37,530 nucleotides of DNA from Betaproteobacteria bacterium (GTDB lineage: Bacteria > Pseudomonadota > Gammaproteobacteria > Burkholderiales > Eutrophovitaceae): positions 335,815-373,344 of the forward strand of contig CP070643.1 of the NCBI GenBank assembly GCA_020354125.1. The letters are read 5' to 3'. This document shows, one piece after another, positions 24,261-34,226 of this stretch (position 1 is its first letter; each line of letters starts with the position of its first letter). The translations under genes and the position numbers were made by a program. The notes beneath the pieces were generated by a model. That model ran no database searches and had not been told where the DNA came from. It saw only the letters and a program-made list of their open reading frames with translations.

Positions 24261-25570
24261 CAGGCACACCCTTCCGCAATGAGACGTGCGCACTGCGAGC
24301 CACTGCGCACCGCTGCTTCCAGCGTAGCTGGGTAGGGGCTTTCGGTGTAGTCGCCGGCAAGCAGCAGACCTGCAACTGGCGTGACATTCGCCGGGCGGCG
24401 CAAGTCCGGCGAACACGCAAAAGTGGCCCGCTTTTCGGCGATGACCTGCGTCCATTCTGGTTCAGGCAAAGAGAATCGTTCTGCCAGCTGGCGATGTACC
24501 TGATCCGCCAGATCGTCCCTGGTAAGACTCTGATGCGGCCCCGAGGCGCTGATGACGACTCCCATCATGCCGGGCTGGCCGCATAAAGTGCCGCGATCAA
24601 ACACCCATTGCACCAGACTGTCACGCATGCCGATCATCGGTGCCGGCAGTGTCACAGGTTGCGGGTATTGCAGGAACACCGAGTAAATCGGCTGGTATTC
24701 AAACTGGCGGACCAGGTCTAACTGTGGAGCGAGTTGCGGGATATGGCCGACGATATGGGCCAGGCGGTGTGGTGCTACGGCGACGATGACGTCAGAGAAA
24801 CGTTCGGTCGACGTCGCAGTGATGTCAAAACCTTTGTCGCGCGCCTGCAATGAGGTCACCGTTTCGCCGAGCCGAACCTGACCGCCGCGGCCCCGTACCA
24901 ATTCAGCTGCGGGTTCGGGGAAAAGCGCGCTGAAATCAACTTGCGGCAACAGCAAATCGCTGGAACCACGAGGGCCGGCAAGCGAGTCGCGCAAAACGTT
25001 CAGAAACACTTGTGCATCGGCCTGCTCCGGGTTGGTGTTCAGTGCCGAAACGCAGAGTGGGTACCACAGATACTCGATGATTGACTGCGGTTGGCGATGT
25101 TCTCGCAGCAGGGTTGCGACGGTTGTACCCGCTTCGCAGCGGAAGTTTCTCGAACCCATGTTTCGCATGAACCGCGCCGTCGCCATTTTCTCTGGCCAAT
25201 TGAGACCGCTTGCGAACAACAGGGCCGCCCCGACGTGTAGCGGTGCTGGCAGTGGCCAGGTGCGCATGCGGAATGACGGTTCAACCTGGAGCTGTAGCGG
25301 CAAGCGCAACAGGTCTTGCGGTTGATCGGCGCTGCGCACGTGGCGAATCATGCGACTGGTTTCGCTGTAGGCGCCAATCAGGATATGCAGTCCGTTGTCC
25401 AGTTTTGCCCCGTGCGACACGACGCGGCGCGCCCTGCCGCCCAACGTCTGGGCTGCCTCGAACACAGTGACCGGGACATTTTTCGTCGCCAACTCGACGG
25501 CGGCCGCCATGCCGGCCCAGCCTCCGCCGATAACGGCAACGCGCCTGCCCCCGTTTCGGCGTTCGCTCAC
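24260..25570 (-). CDS. hpnE: Hydroxysqualene dehydroxylase HpnE
   Basis: HpnE is an FAD-dependent amine-oxidase-fold enzyme that reduces hydroxysqualene to squalene, the last step of the HpnDCE route. The FAD motif VAVIGGGWAGMAAAVELA with EAAQTLGGRARR lies at the N-terminus and the C-terminal FAD segment is GLLLAGDYTESPYPATLEAA. The start is set at GTG 25570 because GTGA overlaps the hpnD stop by four bases, giving 436 aa; an alternative TTG at 25600 adds ten residues and overlaps hpnD by 34 bases. The stop abuts the 16-nt repeat array. Its identity rests on the family pattern and the hpnCDE order. Confidence 0.92.
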   Translation of the reverse strand: MSERRNGGRRVAVIGGGWAGMAAAVELATKNVPVTVFEAAQTLGGRARRVVSHGAKLDNGLHILIGAYSETSRMIRHVRSADQPQDLLRLPLQLQVEPSFRMRTWPLPAPLHVGAALLFASGLNWPEKMATARFMRNMGSRNFRCEAGTTVATLLREHRQPQSIIEYLWYPLCVSALNTNPEQADAQVFLNVLRDSLAGPRGSSDLLLPQVDFSALFPEPAAELVRGRGGQVRLGETVTSLQARDKGFDITATSTERFSDVIVAVAPHRLAHIVGHIPQLAPQLDLVRQFEYQPIYSVFLQYPQPVTLPAPMIGMRDSLVQWVFDRGTLCGQPGMMGVVISASGPHQSLTRDDLADQVHRQLAERFSLPEPEWTQVIAEKRATFACSPDLRRPANVTPVAGLLLAGDYTESPYPATLEAAVRSGSQCARLIAEGCA

Positions 25571-26400
25571 GCAGTCAGCCAGGTGCGCCAGGCAATCCAC
25601 AACTTGCGAATCGGTGTCATGCGGGCGCGCGTTGTTAGGACATCGGTGTGTCGGGTCTCGATATCGTTCAGCAACGACTGGTAGATCGCAGCCATGACCA
25701 ACCCGGGCCGCTGGGCGCGGCGATCCGCGTTCGGCAGTGCTGCGAACGCCCGGGTGTAGAAGTTCCGTGCACGGGCGATCTGATAACCGATCAGGTCCCT
25801 GAAACGATCCGATGTGCGCCCGTGGAGGATGTCGCGTGCGTCAACTCCAAATCGTTCCAGTTCATGCAGAGGAATGTAAATCCGGTCACGGCGCGCATCC
25901 TCCCCGACATCGCGAATGATGTTGGTGAGCTGAAAGGCGGTGCCAAGGTTTTCTGCATATTCGAGTGTCCCTTCCTGCGTGCGCCCGAAGATCTCGGCCG
26001 CCATCAGGCCGACTACACCGGCAACGCGATGACAATATACTGTGAGTTCCTGGAAATTGTTGTAGCGGTTGCGGCTCAGGTCCATTTCCATGCCGGCAAT
26101 GACGTCATGAAATCTTGACTCGGGCAGGTCGAACGTCTTCACCGCCGGGGCCAGTGCGCGTGTCACCGGGTGTTGCGGTGATCCGTGAAACAGCTCGGAT
26201 ACTTCGTTGCTCCACCACGCCAGTTTGGTTCGCGCCACATCCGTATCCTTGATTTCGTCCACGATGTCGTCGACTTCGCGGCAAAACGCGTACAGCGCGG
26301 TGATGGCGCGCCGTCTCTCCTGCGGCAGAAACAGAAAGCTGTAGTAGAAGCTCGAACCGCTTTGAGCGGCCTTCGACTGACAATACTCTTCCGGCGTCAT
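25567..26400 (-). CDS. hpnD: Presqualene diphosphate synthase HpnD
   Basis: HpnD condenses two farnesyl diphosphates to presqualene diphosphate. The 277-aa protein has both Asp-rich metal motifs of squalene/phytoene synthases: EVDDIVDEI near residue 45 and NIIRDVGEDARRDRIYIP near 160, with AGVVGLMAAEIFG and FQLTNIIRDV between. The start is set at 26400 because ATGA overlaps the hpnC stop by four bases; the track-like upstream start at 26439 would run into hpnC and add a non-conserved leader. The order hpnC-hpnD-hpnE is the usual one. No squalene-hopene cyclase gene is in the window. Confidence 0.93.
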   Translation of the reverse strand: MTPEEYCQSKAAQSGSSFYYSFLFLPQERRRAITALYAFCREVDDIVDEIKDTDVARTKLAWWSNEVSELFHGSPQHPVTRALAPAVKTFDLPESRFHDVIAGMEMDLSRNRYNNFQELTVYCHRVAGVVGLMAAEIFGRTQEGTLEYAENLGTAFQLTNIIRDVGEDARRDRIYIPLHELERFGVDARDILHGRTSDRFRDLIGYQIARARNFYTRAFAALPNADRRAQRPGLVMAAIYQSLLNDIETRHTDVLTTRARMTPIRKLWIAWRTWLTA

Positions 26401-27212
26401 GGGTAGGCGAGGGTGGCGCGAAAGATCATCGTAACCCAATCCCAGGGACGCAATACTGGCCGGTGGCGGAATACATCACCGTCGATTGCACGCAACTTCT
26501 CAACGATACGCCTGCCGCCGCAGACAATAGTGCGCAGTTCGAGACCGATGCGTCCGGGCAGCACCTTGCCCAGTGGTACACCCGAATTCAACATGTCGCT
26601 GGCGCGATCGATCTCGAAACGCATGAATGCAACCCAATTTCCAGAGGTGTCGGACGCAGAAATCTGGTGCTCGTCAATACCGAACTTCGCCATTTCGTCG
26701 AGCGGGAAGTAAATGCGGTTTCGTCGGTAATCCGATTCGACGTCCTGCAGGAAGTTGATTAATTGCAGACTGGTGCAAATGTTATCCGAATAGGCTAAAT
26801 TCGTTTCGTCGCTCGCGCCGTACAGATGCAGCAGCAAGCGGCCGACCGGGTTTGCCGATCGGCGGCAATAGTCCATCACTTCGTTGAAATCGGCATAGCG
26901 CGACTTCAGTACGTCCTGCGAGAAAGCCGAGAGCAAATCGCGGAATAGGTCGACCGGCAAGCGATACTGTTCGATGACTTCCCTTAATTCGACGAACAGA
27001 GGCGTACCAGGCGTTCTGTTGTCTTCAATGAGGTCGAGTTCCTGTTGGTAGTGTTGTAGATTGCGCAGCCGCTGCTCGGGAGGGTCGTCGCCTTCGTCGG
27101 CGAAATCGTCGGCACTGCGCGCGAATGCATAGATCAGCGCGACCGGCCGGCGTAGTCGCCTGGGCAACAAAACGGAGGCAACCGGAAAATTCTCGTAGTG
27201 ATCGATACCCAT
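26397..27212 (-). CDS. hpnC: Hydroxysqualene synthase HpnC
   Basis: HpnC converts presqualene diphosphate to hydroxysqualene. The 271-aa protein is a paralogue of HpnD with the first Asp-rich motif as RSADDFADEGDD, NPVGRLLLHLYG in the middle and LQLINFLQDVESDYRRNRIY as the second motif. Three overlapping genes (ATGA with hpnD, GTGA between hpnD and hpnE) suggest strict translational coupling. The ATG at 27212 has only a weak purine-rich sequence upstream. The 117 bp to the divergent tRNA-Leu contain a TATAAT on the minus strand (27308-27313), without a recognisable -35. Confidence 0.93.
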   Translation of the reverse strand: MGIDHYENFPVASVLLPRRLRRPVALIYAFARSADDFADEGDDPPEQRLRNLQHYQQELDLIEDNRTPGTPLFVELREVIEQYRLPVDLFRDLLSAFSQDVLKSRYADFNEVMDYCRRSANPVGRLLLHLYGASDETNLAYSDNICTSLQLINFLQDVESDYRRNRIYFPLDEMAKFGIDEHQISASDTSGNWVAFMRFEIDRASDMLNSGVPLGKVLPGRIGLELRTIVCGGRRIVEKLRAIDGDVFRHRPVLRPWDWVTMIFRATLAYP

Positions 27213-27329
27213 CGCTTTTGCAGACGAAGTTACCCGTTTTTAAACAATGGGTTAGAAAACAGAGGTGTTCCGCTGGAAGCGGCTTCGAAGTGGCGGTCAG
27301 AGGGGCGATTATATTAAAATGCTGCAGTC

Positions 27330-27414
<85 letters not shown>

Positions 27415-27509
27415 GTTCCGTTTGCTCGGTCGTTCCACCGGCGTCTTTGCTGCTGTGGAAAACAACGAAAACGTCGCTGACACACTCCGTTTCGAAGGTT
27501 TACATATAG

Positions 27510-28817
27510 ATGCAATCAAATTTGGAAACACTCAGTTCTCTTGAGCGCCGGCTGTCCATTGCCGTGTCGATGCAAGAGGTCAATACCGAAGTCGCCAATC
27601 GGCTGAAGCGGCTTTCAAGGACCGTGAAAATACACGGCTTCCGCCCGGGCAAGGTGCCCGTCAAAATCGTCGAGCAGCAGTATGGTGGACAGGTTCGCCA
27701 GGAAGTGCTGGGAGACACCATACAGAAAAGTTTTGGCGACGCGGTGCGAGAGCAAAATTTACGCGTTGCTGGTTTGCCAAAGATCGAGGTTCAGTCGGGA
27801 GACGAAAAAACTGAGCAGTTCGAATACACCGCAACGTTCGAAATCTATCCGGAAGTCGAGCTCGGCGATTTTTCGGCGCTTTCAATCGAAAAGCCGGTGG
27901 TTGAAGTCGGTGATGCCGAGATCGACAAGACGATCGAGGTCCTGCGCAAGCAGCGAGCCGTGTTTGAACCGGTGCAGCGCGCGGCTGCCGCGGGTGATCA
28001 GGTGAAGATGGACTATCGTGGCACCATCGATGGCGAAGCGTTCGATGGTGGTACGGCCGAGGGCAGCACTGTGCAGTTGGGCGAAAGCCGGCTGTTGCCC
28101 GACTTCGAGAACAACGTGATTGGCCTCAGTGCCGGCGAATCGAAGACGTTCACCATGGCATTCCCGGAGGACTATCACGGCAAGGAAGTCGCCGGTAAAG
28201 AAGCGCAGTTCGAGGTTACTGTCCATCAAGTGCTGGAGCCACGCTTGCCGGAGGTGGATTCCGAGTTCGCCAAGACGCTCGGCGTTGGCGATGGCGATCT
28301 GGACAAAATGCGGTCGGAGATTCGTGCCAATCTCGAACGCGAGGTCAAGCGCCGCACGATTGCCAACGTCAAGGACCAGGTCATGAAAGGGCTCCTTGAT
28401 TCAACCTCCGTCGAGTTGCCGCAGGCGCTGGTCGAGCAGGAAGCCGAACGCCTGGCTGAGCAGATGAAGCAGGACTTGCAGGCGCGTGGCCTGGATGCCG
28501 GGAATGTCCCCTTGCCTACCGAGGCATTTGACGAGGAGGCCAAACGCCGCGTTCGGCTTGGCCTGATCGTTTCCGCGGTGGTGGACAAGCACGGCCTCAG
28601 TGCCAAGCCGGAGCAGGTCAAGGAAGTCGTTGAGGAACAGGCCAAAGCCTACGAACAGCCAGACGAGGTGCGGCGCTGGTACTACCAGTCACCGGACCGG
28701 TTACGCGAAATCGAATCAGTCGTGCTCGAATCCAACCTGGTCGAGTGGGTAACTGGTCAGGCGAAGACCGAGGACAAACCCACGGCTTTTGATGATTTGA
28801 TGGGGAACGCGCAATGA
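27510..28817 (+). CDS. tig: Trigger factor
   Basis: Trigger factor is the ribosome-bound chaperone and peptidyl-prolyl isomerase that meets nascent chains at the exit tunnel. The 435-aa length is standard. Residues 43-50 carry the ribosome-docking signature GFRPGKVP; the FKBP-like PPIase domain spans about 155-245 ([39 protein letters not shown]) and the rest is the C-terminal chaperone domain, ending with an acidic tail. The ATG follows GAAGG about 12 nt upstream, a weak ribosome site. The clpP ATG overlaps its stop by four bases (ATGA), so the two are translationally coupled. Confidence 0.98.
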   Translation: MQSNLETLSSLERRLSIAVSMQEVNTEVANRLKRLSRTVKIHGFRPGKVPVKIVEQQYGGQVRQEVLGDTIQKSFGDAVREQNLRVAGLPKIEVQSGDEKTEQFEYTATFEIYPEVELGDFSALSIEKPVVEVGDAEIDKTIEVLRKQRAVFEPVQRAAAAGDQVKMDYRGTIDGEAFDGGTAEGSTVQLGESRLLPDFENNVIGLSAGESKTFTMAFPEDYHGKEVAGKEAQFEVTVHQVLEPRLPEVDSEFAKTLGVGDGDLDKMRSEIRANLEREVKRRTIANVKDQVMKGLLDSTSVELPQALVEQEAERLAEQMKQDLQARGLDAGNVPLPTEAFDEEAKRRVRLGLIVSAVVDKHGLSAKPEQVKEVVEEQAKAYEQPDEVRRWYYQSPDRLREIESVVLESNLVEWVTGQAKTEDKPTAFDDLMGNAQ

Positions 28818-29455
28818 ACTGGATGCAAGACAAAATTGACGATCCCCGTGCCCTTGGGCTCGTGCCGATGGTCATCGAGCACAGCGGCAGGGGCGAGCGT
28901 GCCTACGACATCTACTCGCGACTGCTCAAGGAGCGGGTGGTGTTTTTGGTCGGACCAGTGAACGAGGTCAGTGCCAACCTGATCGTTGCGCAGATGCTGT
29001 TTCTGGAGTCTGAAAATCCGGAAAAGGACATCTCCTTCTACATCAACTCGCCCGGTGGCTCGGTATCGGCCGGAATGGCGATTTACGACACCATGCAGTT
29101 CATCAAACCCGATGTGAGCACCCTGTGTGTCGGCCAGGCGGCCAGCATGGGGGCCTTCTTGCTGGGTGCCGGGGCGTCCGACAAGCGGTTCGCCTTGCCT
29201 AACTCCCGTGTGATGATTCATCAGCCGATGGGCGGATTCCAGGGCCAGGCCTCGGATATCGAGATTCACGCCAAGGAAATTCTCTACCTGCGCCAGCGGC
29301 TTAACCAGTTGCTATCGAAGCATACCGGGCAGAGTGTAGAGACGATCGAGAGAGATACCGATCGTGACAATTTCCTAAGTGCGGAAGAGGCGGTAAAGTA
29401 CGGATTGGTCGATCAGGTTCTGGTGAGCCGTTCGGAAACGGGTCAGGGAGCTTGA
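28814..29455 (+). CDS. clpP: ATP-dependent Clp protease proteolytic subunit
   Basis: ClpP forms the 14-subunit proteolytic chamber for ClpX (and ClpA if present). The 213-aa protein has the triad Ser111 (GQAASMGAF), His136 (MIHQPMGG) and Asp185 (RDTDRDNFL), with spacing identical to E. coli. The Gly-rich oxyanion region is [10 protein letters not shown] 15-20-residue propeptide is expected to be removed; [13 protein letters not shown] is the start of the mature region. ATG overlaps the tig stop by four bases; clpX follows after 108 bp. Confidence 0.98.
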   Translation: MNWMQDKIDDPRALGLVPMVIEHSGRGERAYDIYSRLLKERVVFLVGPVNEVSANLIVAQMLFLESENPEKDISFYINSPGGSVSAGMAIYDTMQFIKPDVSTLCVGQAASMGAFLLGAGASDKRFALPNSRVMIHQPMGGFQGQASDIEIHAKEILYLRQRLNQLLSKHTGQSVETIERDTDRDNFLSAEEAVKYGLVDQVLVSRSETGQGA

Positions 29456-29563
29456 CTGGCAGGGGCGGCATCCAGGGCAGGCTCGGAGAGGAGCAAGGAC
29501 CGGATTTCGCTTGGAATCTGCGACGGTTTAAGATGTCTGATCATAAAGAGAAGCTGACAACAG

Positions 29564-30847
29564 ATGGCATCCATGTCTGACAAAACGGGTGGTGAGAAAC
29601 TGCTGTATTGCTCTTTCTGCGGCAAGAGCCAGCACGAGGTGCGTAAACTCATTGCAGGGCCGTCGGTGTTCATCTGCGACGAGTGCATCGAGCTGTGCAA
29701 TGACATTATTCGCGAGGAGACCCAGGCCGACATCTCGGGTAAGGGTGCCAAGTCGGACTTGCCTGTCCCGCATGAAATACGCGAGATACTTGACCAGTAC
29801 GTGATTGGCCAGGCTACGGCCAAGCGTATTCTTTCGGTGGCGGTGTACAACCACTACAAGCGGCTCAAGACCGGACAGAAGTCGGACGACATCGAACTGT
29901 CCAAATCAAACATCCTGCTGATCGGCCCGACTGGCTCGGGCAAGACGCTGCTGGCCCAGACCCTGGCGCGGCTGCTCAACGTGCCTTTCGTCATGGCGGA
30001 TGCGACGACGCTGACCGAAGCAGGTTACGTCGGAGAGGACGTTGAGAACATCATCCAGAAGTTGCTGCAGAAGTGTGATTACGACATCGAGAAAGCGCAG
30101 CGCGGCATTGTCTACATCGACGAAATCGACAAGGTGTCGCGCAAATCGGACAACCCGTCGATCACCCGCGACGTGTCTGGCGAGGGCGTGCAGCAAGCAC
30201 TGCTGAAGCTGATTGAGGGAACGATTGCGTCAGTACCACCGCAGGGTGGACGCAAGCATCCGAATCAGGAGTTTGTGCAGGTTGACACCACCGACATCCT
30301 GTTTGTCTGCGGCGGCGCTTTCGACGGGCTGGACAAAGTGATCCGCCAGCGCTCTGACAAGAGCGGCATCGGCTTCGGTGCTGAGGTGCGTAGCAAGGAT
30401 GACTCCAAGGACATCGGCGTGGTGCTGCGCGAAGTCGAGCCCGAGGACCTGATCAAGTACGGCCTTATTCCAGAGTTTGTCGGTCGCCTTCCGGTAGTCG
30501 CGACCCTGGACGAATTGAATGAGGATGCCTTGATCGAAATCCTCACCGAGCCAAAGAACGCACTGCTTAAGCAGTACAAGAAGATGTTTGCCATGGAGGG
30601 CGTGGAACTGGAGATGCGCCAGGAGGCACTGGGCGCCATCTCGCGAAAAGCACTTGCCCGCAAGACCGGTGCCCGCGGCCTGCGCTCGATCATGGAACAT
30701 GCGTTGCTGGACGTCATGTATGACCTGCCATCGATGGAAAACGTGGAAAAAGTGGTGGTGGACGAAGGAATGATCACCGGGGATGCGAAGCCCATCCTGA
30801 TCTATTCCGATCGTCCGAAAGTGGCAGGTTCGGGGGGGAGCGCTTGA
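29564..30847 (+). CDS. clpX: ATP-dependent Clp protease ATP-binding subunit ClpX
   Basis: ClpX is the AAA+ unfoldase that feeds substrates to ClpP. The zinc domain shows Cys16, Cys19, Cys38 and Cys41 ([19 protein letters not shown]). Walker A GPTGSGKT is at 121-128, Walker B YIDEID at about 184-189, pore loop [12 protein letters not shown] follows Walker A, and the sensor-2 helix is in [18 protein letters not shown]. The length is 427 aa. The start could be 29564 or 29573: most homologues begin with MSDK-like residues, favouring the second, while GAGAAG at 29548-29553 favours the first. The 108-bp gap from clpP may hold its own promoter, but I see no convincing boxes. Confidence 0.97.
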   Translation: MASMSDKTGGEKLLYCSFCGKSQHEVRKLIAGPSVFICDECIELCNDIIREETQADISGKGAKSDLPVPHEIREILDQYVIGQATAKRILSVAVYNHYKRLKTGQKSDDIELSKSNILLIGPTGSGKTLLAQTLARLLNVPFVMADATTLTEAGYVGEDVENIIQKLLQKCDYDIEKAQRGIVYIDEIDKVSRKSDNPSITRDVSGEGVQQALLKLIEGTIASVPPQGGRKHPNQEFVQVDTTDILFVCGGAFDGLDKVIRQRSDKSGIGFGAEVRSKDDSKDIGVVLREVEPEDLIKYGLIPEFVGRLPVVATLDELNEDALIEILTEPKNALLKQYKKMFAMEGVELEMRQEALGAISRKALARKTGARGLRSIMEHALLDVMYDLPSMENVEKVVVDEGMITGDAKPILIYSDRPKVAGSGGSA

Positions 30848-30913
30848 GCTTGATACTTGATTTCCGCCGGTGCGCCCTCATCTCGATAACTTGGCTATAC
30901 GATCAGGTGTCCA

Positions 30914-33331
30914 ATGACCGAAACCTATGAATCACACGAATACGCGGTAACTTATCCACTTCTGCCGTTGCGCGATGTGGTGGTGTTTCCCCACATGGTG
31001 ATCCCGCTGTTCGTTGGCCGGCCGAAGTCGATCAAGGCGCTGGAAGTGGCCATGGAAGCTGGCAAGCACATCATGCTGGTTGCCCAGAAATCTGCCGCAA
31101 AGGACGAGCCGGCACCAGAAGACCTGTATCGAATCGGGAGCGTTGCCAATATCCTGCAAATGCTCAAACTGCCCGACGGCACGGTGAAAGTTCTGGTGGA
31201 GGGTATTCAGCGCGCGGAGATTGTATCGATCACCGACGAGCGCACACATTACATCAGCGAGACCGTCGCCATTCCTTCCGAAGACAGCGACAACAACGAG
31301 GTCGAGGCGATGCGGCGGGCCATGCTGTCGCAATTCGATCAGTACGTGAAGCTGAACAAGAAAATCCCGCCCGAAATCCTGACCTCGCTTTCCGGGATCG
31401 ACGAGCCTGGACGCCTTGCCGATACCGTTGCGGCGCACCTGCCTCTCAAGTTGGAGCAAAAGCAGGACGTGCTCGAAATGTTCGGTGTCAAGAAACGGCT
31501 CGAACACCTTCTGTCATTGCTCGAGGCCGAACTCGACATCATGCAGGTTGAGCGGCGTATCCGCGGGCGCGTCAAGCGTCAGATGGAGAAGAGCCAGCGC
31601 GAGTATTACCTGAACGAGCAGGTCAAGGCGATCCAGAAAGAGCTCGGCGACATGGAAGAGGGCGCCGACCTCGAGGAGATGGAAAAGCGCATCAAAGCCG
31701 CGCACATGTCCAAGGAGGCCCGCCAGAAAGCCGAAGGCGAACTCAAGAAACTGCGCTTGATGTCACCGATGTCGGCCGAAGCGACGGTGGTGCGCAACTT
31801 TATCGATACGCTGGTGGGTCTGCCGTGGCGCAAGAAGAGCAAAGTCAGCTCGGACCTCGAAAAAGCCGAGGAAATTCTCGACGCGGACCACTACGGGCTG
31901 GAAAAGGTCAAGGAACGCATCGTTGAGTATCTTGCCGTTCAGCAACGTGTAGACAAACTCAAAGCGCCGATTCTGTGTCTGGTCGGACCACCGGGTGTTG
32001 GCAAAACCTCGCTTGGTCAGTCGATCGCGCGTTCCACCAATCGCAAGTTCGTGCGCATGTCGCTTGGTGGCGTCAGGGATGAATCGGAAATTCGTGGCCA
32101 CCGCAGAACCTACATCGGTTCGATGCCGGGGAAGATTCTGCAGAACATGACCAAGGTCGGTGTGCGCAATCCGCTTTTCTTGCTCGATGAAGTCGACAAG
32201 ATGGGAATGGATTTTCGCGGTGATCCTTCCTCAGCTTTACTCGAAGTACTCGATCCGGAACAAAATGACAAATTCGTCGATCATTACGTCGAAGTCGAGT
32301 ACGACTTGTCCGACGTGATGTTTGTCGCGACGGCGAACACGATGAACATTCCGCCGCCGCTGCTCGACAGAATGGAAGTGATTCGTCTGTCGGGCTACAC
32401 GGAGGACGAAAAACTCAATATTGCGATGCGTTATCTGTTGCCCAAGCAAATCAAGAACAACGGGCTGAAGGAGAATGAGTTGGTTGTCTCCGAGGGTGCG
32501 GTGCGCGACATCATTCGTTACTACACGCGCGAAGCTGGCGTACGTTCGCTCGAGCGGGAGATTTCGAAAATCTGTCGCAAGGTCGTTAAGTCGCTATTGG
32601 TCAAGAAGCGTGACGGGCGTGTGTCGGTCTCGACCCGAAACCTGGATAAATATCTGGGAGTGCGCCGCTACACTTATGGCATTGCGGAAAAAACCAACCA
32701 GATCGGACAAGTCACCGGACTTGCCTGGACGGAAGTCGGTGGCGAACTGCTGACGGTCGAGGCGATCGTTATGCCGGGCAAGGGTGCAATTCAGCGCACC
32801 GGATCGCTTGGTGATGTGATGAAGGAGTCGGTCGAAGCAGCGCGTTCGGTGGTTCGTGCGCGTGCCAGCAAACTGGGTATCAAGGACGACGCGTTCGAAA
32901 AGAACGACATTCACGTGCATGTGCCGGAAGGTGCGACGCCTAAAGACGGGCCGTCGGCCGGCATTGCGATGACAACGGCATTGGTGTCAGCGTTGACGGA
33001 AATTCCAGTGCGAGCCGACGTTGCGATGACTGGTGAAATCACCTTGCGCGGCGAAGTGCTTGCAATCGGTGGTCTGAAAGAAAAACTGCTTGCTGCACAC
33101 CGCGGTGGAATCAAAACCGTGCTGATTCCCGAGGAAAACACCAAGGATCTCGTTGAGATACCGGATAACATCAAGAATCGGCTGGATATTCACCCTATCA
33201 AGTGGATCGACCAGGTGTTCGAGTTTGCGCTCGAGCGAGAACCGGAAGCATTAAGTGCTGAGAATTCAGACTCTGTTGCCATTCCTGCGATTGAACCTAC
33301 GCCGGAAGCAACAAATCAAATGAAGCACTGA
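30914..33331 (+). CDS. lon: ATP-dependent protease Lon
   Basis: Lon is a homohexameric AAA+ protease for misfolded and regulatory proteins. The 805-aa protein has the N-terminal substrate domain, Walker A GPPGVGKT at 358-365, Walker [12 protein letters not shown], and the C-terminal protease domain with Ser681 ([10 protein letters not shown]) and Lys724 ([13 protein letters not shown]), a Ser-Lys dyad. The C-terminal 25 residues ([15 protein letters not shown] and on) are an Ala/Glu-rich tail with little conservation. The gap from clpX is 66 bp; a weak TATACG is present at 30896-30901 without a clear -35. It is followed by a strong bidirectional-looking terminator. Confidence 0.98.
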   Translation: MTETYESHEYAVTYPLLPLRDVVVFPHMVIPLFVGRPKSIKALEVAMEAGKHIMLVAQKSAAKDEPAPEDLYRIGSVANILQMLKLPDGTVKVLVEGIQRAEIVSITDERTHYISETVAIPSEDSDNNEVEAMRRAMLSQFDQYVKLNKKIPPEILTSLSGIDEPGRLADTVAAHLPLKLEQKQDVLEMFGVKKRLEHLLSLLEAELDIMQVERRIRGRVKRQMEKSQREYYLNEQVKAIQKELGDMEEGADLEEMEKRIKAAHMSKEARQKAEGELKKLRLMSPMSAEATVVRNFIDTLVGLPWRKKSKVSSDLEKAEEILDADHYGLEKVKERIVEYLAVQQRVDKLKAPILCLVGPPGVGKTSLGQSIARSTNRKFVRMSLGGVRDESEIRGHRRTYIGSMPGKILQNMTKVGVRNPLFLLDEVDKMGMDFRGDPSSALLEVLDPEQNDKFVDHYVEVEYDLSDVMFVATANTMNIPPPLLDRMEVIRLSGYTEDEKLNIAMRYLLPKQIKNNGLKENELVVSEGAVRDIIRYYTREAGVRSLEREISKICRKVVKSLLVKKRDGRVSVSTRNLDKYLGVRRYTYGIAEKTNQIGQVTGLAWTEVGGELLTVEAIVMPGKGAIQRTGSLGDVMKESVEAARSVVRARASKLGIKDDAFEKNDIHVHVPEGATPKDGPSAGIAMTTALVSALTEIPVRADVAMTGEITLRGEVLAIGGLKEKLLAAHRGGIKTVLIPEENTKDLVEIPDNIKNRLDIHPIKWIDQVFEFALEREPEALSAENSDSVAIPAIEPTPEATNQMKH

Positions 33332-33360
33332 CATTCAGTTGCGAGTCGGTATATGATTAC

Positions 33361-33388
33361 AAAAGGCAGCGCCGCGGCGCTGCCTTTT
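33361..33388 (+). terminator. Intrinsic terminator after lon
   Basis: A perfect 28-bp palindrome: AAAAGGCAGCGCCG (33361-33374) and its reverse complement at 33375-33388. The stem ends in TTTTGTTT, so it terminates in the forward direction, and the AAAA arm gives a T-tract on the other strand. It separates the lon transcript from hupB, 30 bp after the lon stop. Confidence 0.9.
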
Positions 33389-33423
33389 GTTTCTACGGCA
33401 GTTTTACTCGCCAGCAGCATTAC

Positions 33424-33453
33424 TTGACACTTTGATTTTTGAATTGATATAAA
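33424..33453 (+). promoter_or_regulatory. Sigma70 promoter of hupB
   Basis: A perfect TTGACA (33424-33429) is followed by an 18-nt spacer and TATAAA (33448-33453). It lies between the lon terminator and hupB and gives a leader of about 93 nt, the expected strong constitutive promoter for an abundant nucleoid protein. Confidence 0.75.
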
Positions 33454-33552
33454 TCTTTTCGAGGGATAAGAACAACGCACGTGCCCTCCAACTCATTTAC
33501 CTCGCCACATTTTTTTAATCTCCCGTTAACGAAATAACGAAAGGGGACCCGC

Positions 33553-33825
33553 GTGAACAAATCAGAATTGATCGAGTCCATTGCGCAAGCAGCCGACATT
33601 TCCAAGGCCGCCGCAGAAAGGGCTCTCGACGGCACCGTCGCAGCAATTACTTCATCGCTCAAGCAGGGCGGAATGGTAACCCTGGTCGGTTTCGGAACCT
33701 TCTATGTTGGGGAGCGTGCTGCCCGCAGTGGGCGCAATCCACGGACGGGTGAAACGATCCAGATCAAGGCGTCCAGAGTACCCAAGTTTCGCGCTGGCAA
33801 AGCTCTAAAGGATGCAGTAAACTAG
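33553..33825 (+). CDS. hupB: DNA-binding protein HU-beta
   Basis: HU is the small nucleoid protein that bends DNA nonspecifically. The 90-aa protein matches HU-beta throughout: [38 protein letters not shown] (the DNA-binding arm with its proline) and [15 protein letters not shown] at the end. The start is GTG with AAGGGG at 33541-33546 (6-nt spacer). It has its own promoter (33424-33453) and is insulated from lon by a terminator. Confidence 0.97.
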   Translation: MNKSELIESIAQAADISKAAAERALDGTVAAITSSLKQGGMVTLVGFGTFYVGERAARSGRNPRTGETIQIKASRVPKFRAGKALKDAVN

Positions 33826-33920
33826 CGCGCTTTCCGATTTTGGGGGGGTGCGAGGCGGCCCTGGGAAGCGGCGAGGGCTGTTCCGTTCACGAAGGGGTCC
33901 GCATCCCGAAAACGCCGAAC

Positions 33921-33996
33921 GGGTGCTTAGCTCAGTTGGTAGAGCGTCGCCCTTACAAGGCGAATGTCGGGAGTTCGAGCCTCTCAGCACCCACCA
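33921..33996 (+). tRNA. tRNA-Val (anticodon UAC)
   Basis: A 76-nt tRNA with CCA encoded. Acceptor GGGTGCT pairs with AGCACCC; D-arm AGCTCAGTTGGTAGAGC; anticodon stem TCGCC/GGCGA with loop CTTACAA gives anticodon TAC; the T-loop is GTTCGAGCC. Confidence 0.97.
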
Positions 33997-34005
33997 GAGT
34001 AGCCA

Positions 34006-34082
34006 GGAGTGGTAGTTCAGTTGGTTAGAATACCGGCCTGTCACGCCGGGGGTCGCGGGTTCGAGTCCCGTCCACTCCGCCA
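34006..34082 (+). tRNA. tRNA-Asp (anticodon GUC)
   Basis: A 77-nt tRNA with CCA encoded, nine bases after tRNA-Val and surely co-transcribed with it. Acceptor GGAGTGG pairs with CCACTCC; anticodon stem CCGGC/GCCGG with loop CTGTCAC gives anticodon GTC; the T-loop is GTTCGAGTC. Confidence 0.97.
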
Positions 34083-34091
34083 GACCCAGAG

Positions 34092-34120
34092 AAGGCGAAC
34101 GAGAGTTCGCCTTTTTTGTT
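34092..34120 (+). terminator. Intrinsic terminator of the tRNA-Val/tRNA-Asp transcript
   Basis: AAGGCGAAC (34092-34100), loop GAGA and GTTCGCCTT (34105-34113) form a 9-bp stem followed by a six-T run. It lies ten bases past the tRNA-Asp 3' end. Confidence 0.92.
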
Positions 34121-34226
34121 GTCTTTGGTCAGGTGATAGACTGATTTATCGTTATCGGCCCGAACCCTGTCAGTTAGTCTTTGTCGGATCGATGCGTAGC
34201 GGTTCGTACTTCAATTAGGTAGAACG

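Noticed and set aside
30896..30901. TATACG as a lon promoter
   Set aside because: No -35 element at a valid distance and no recognisable heat-shock promoter pattern in the 66-bp gap.
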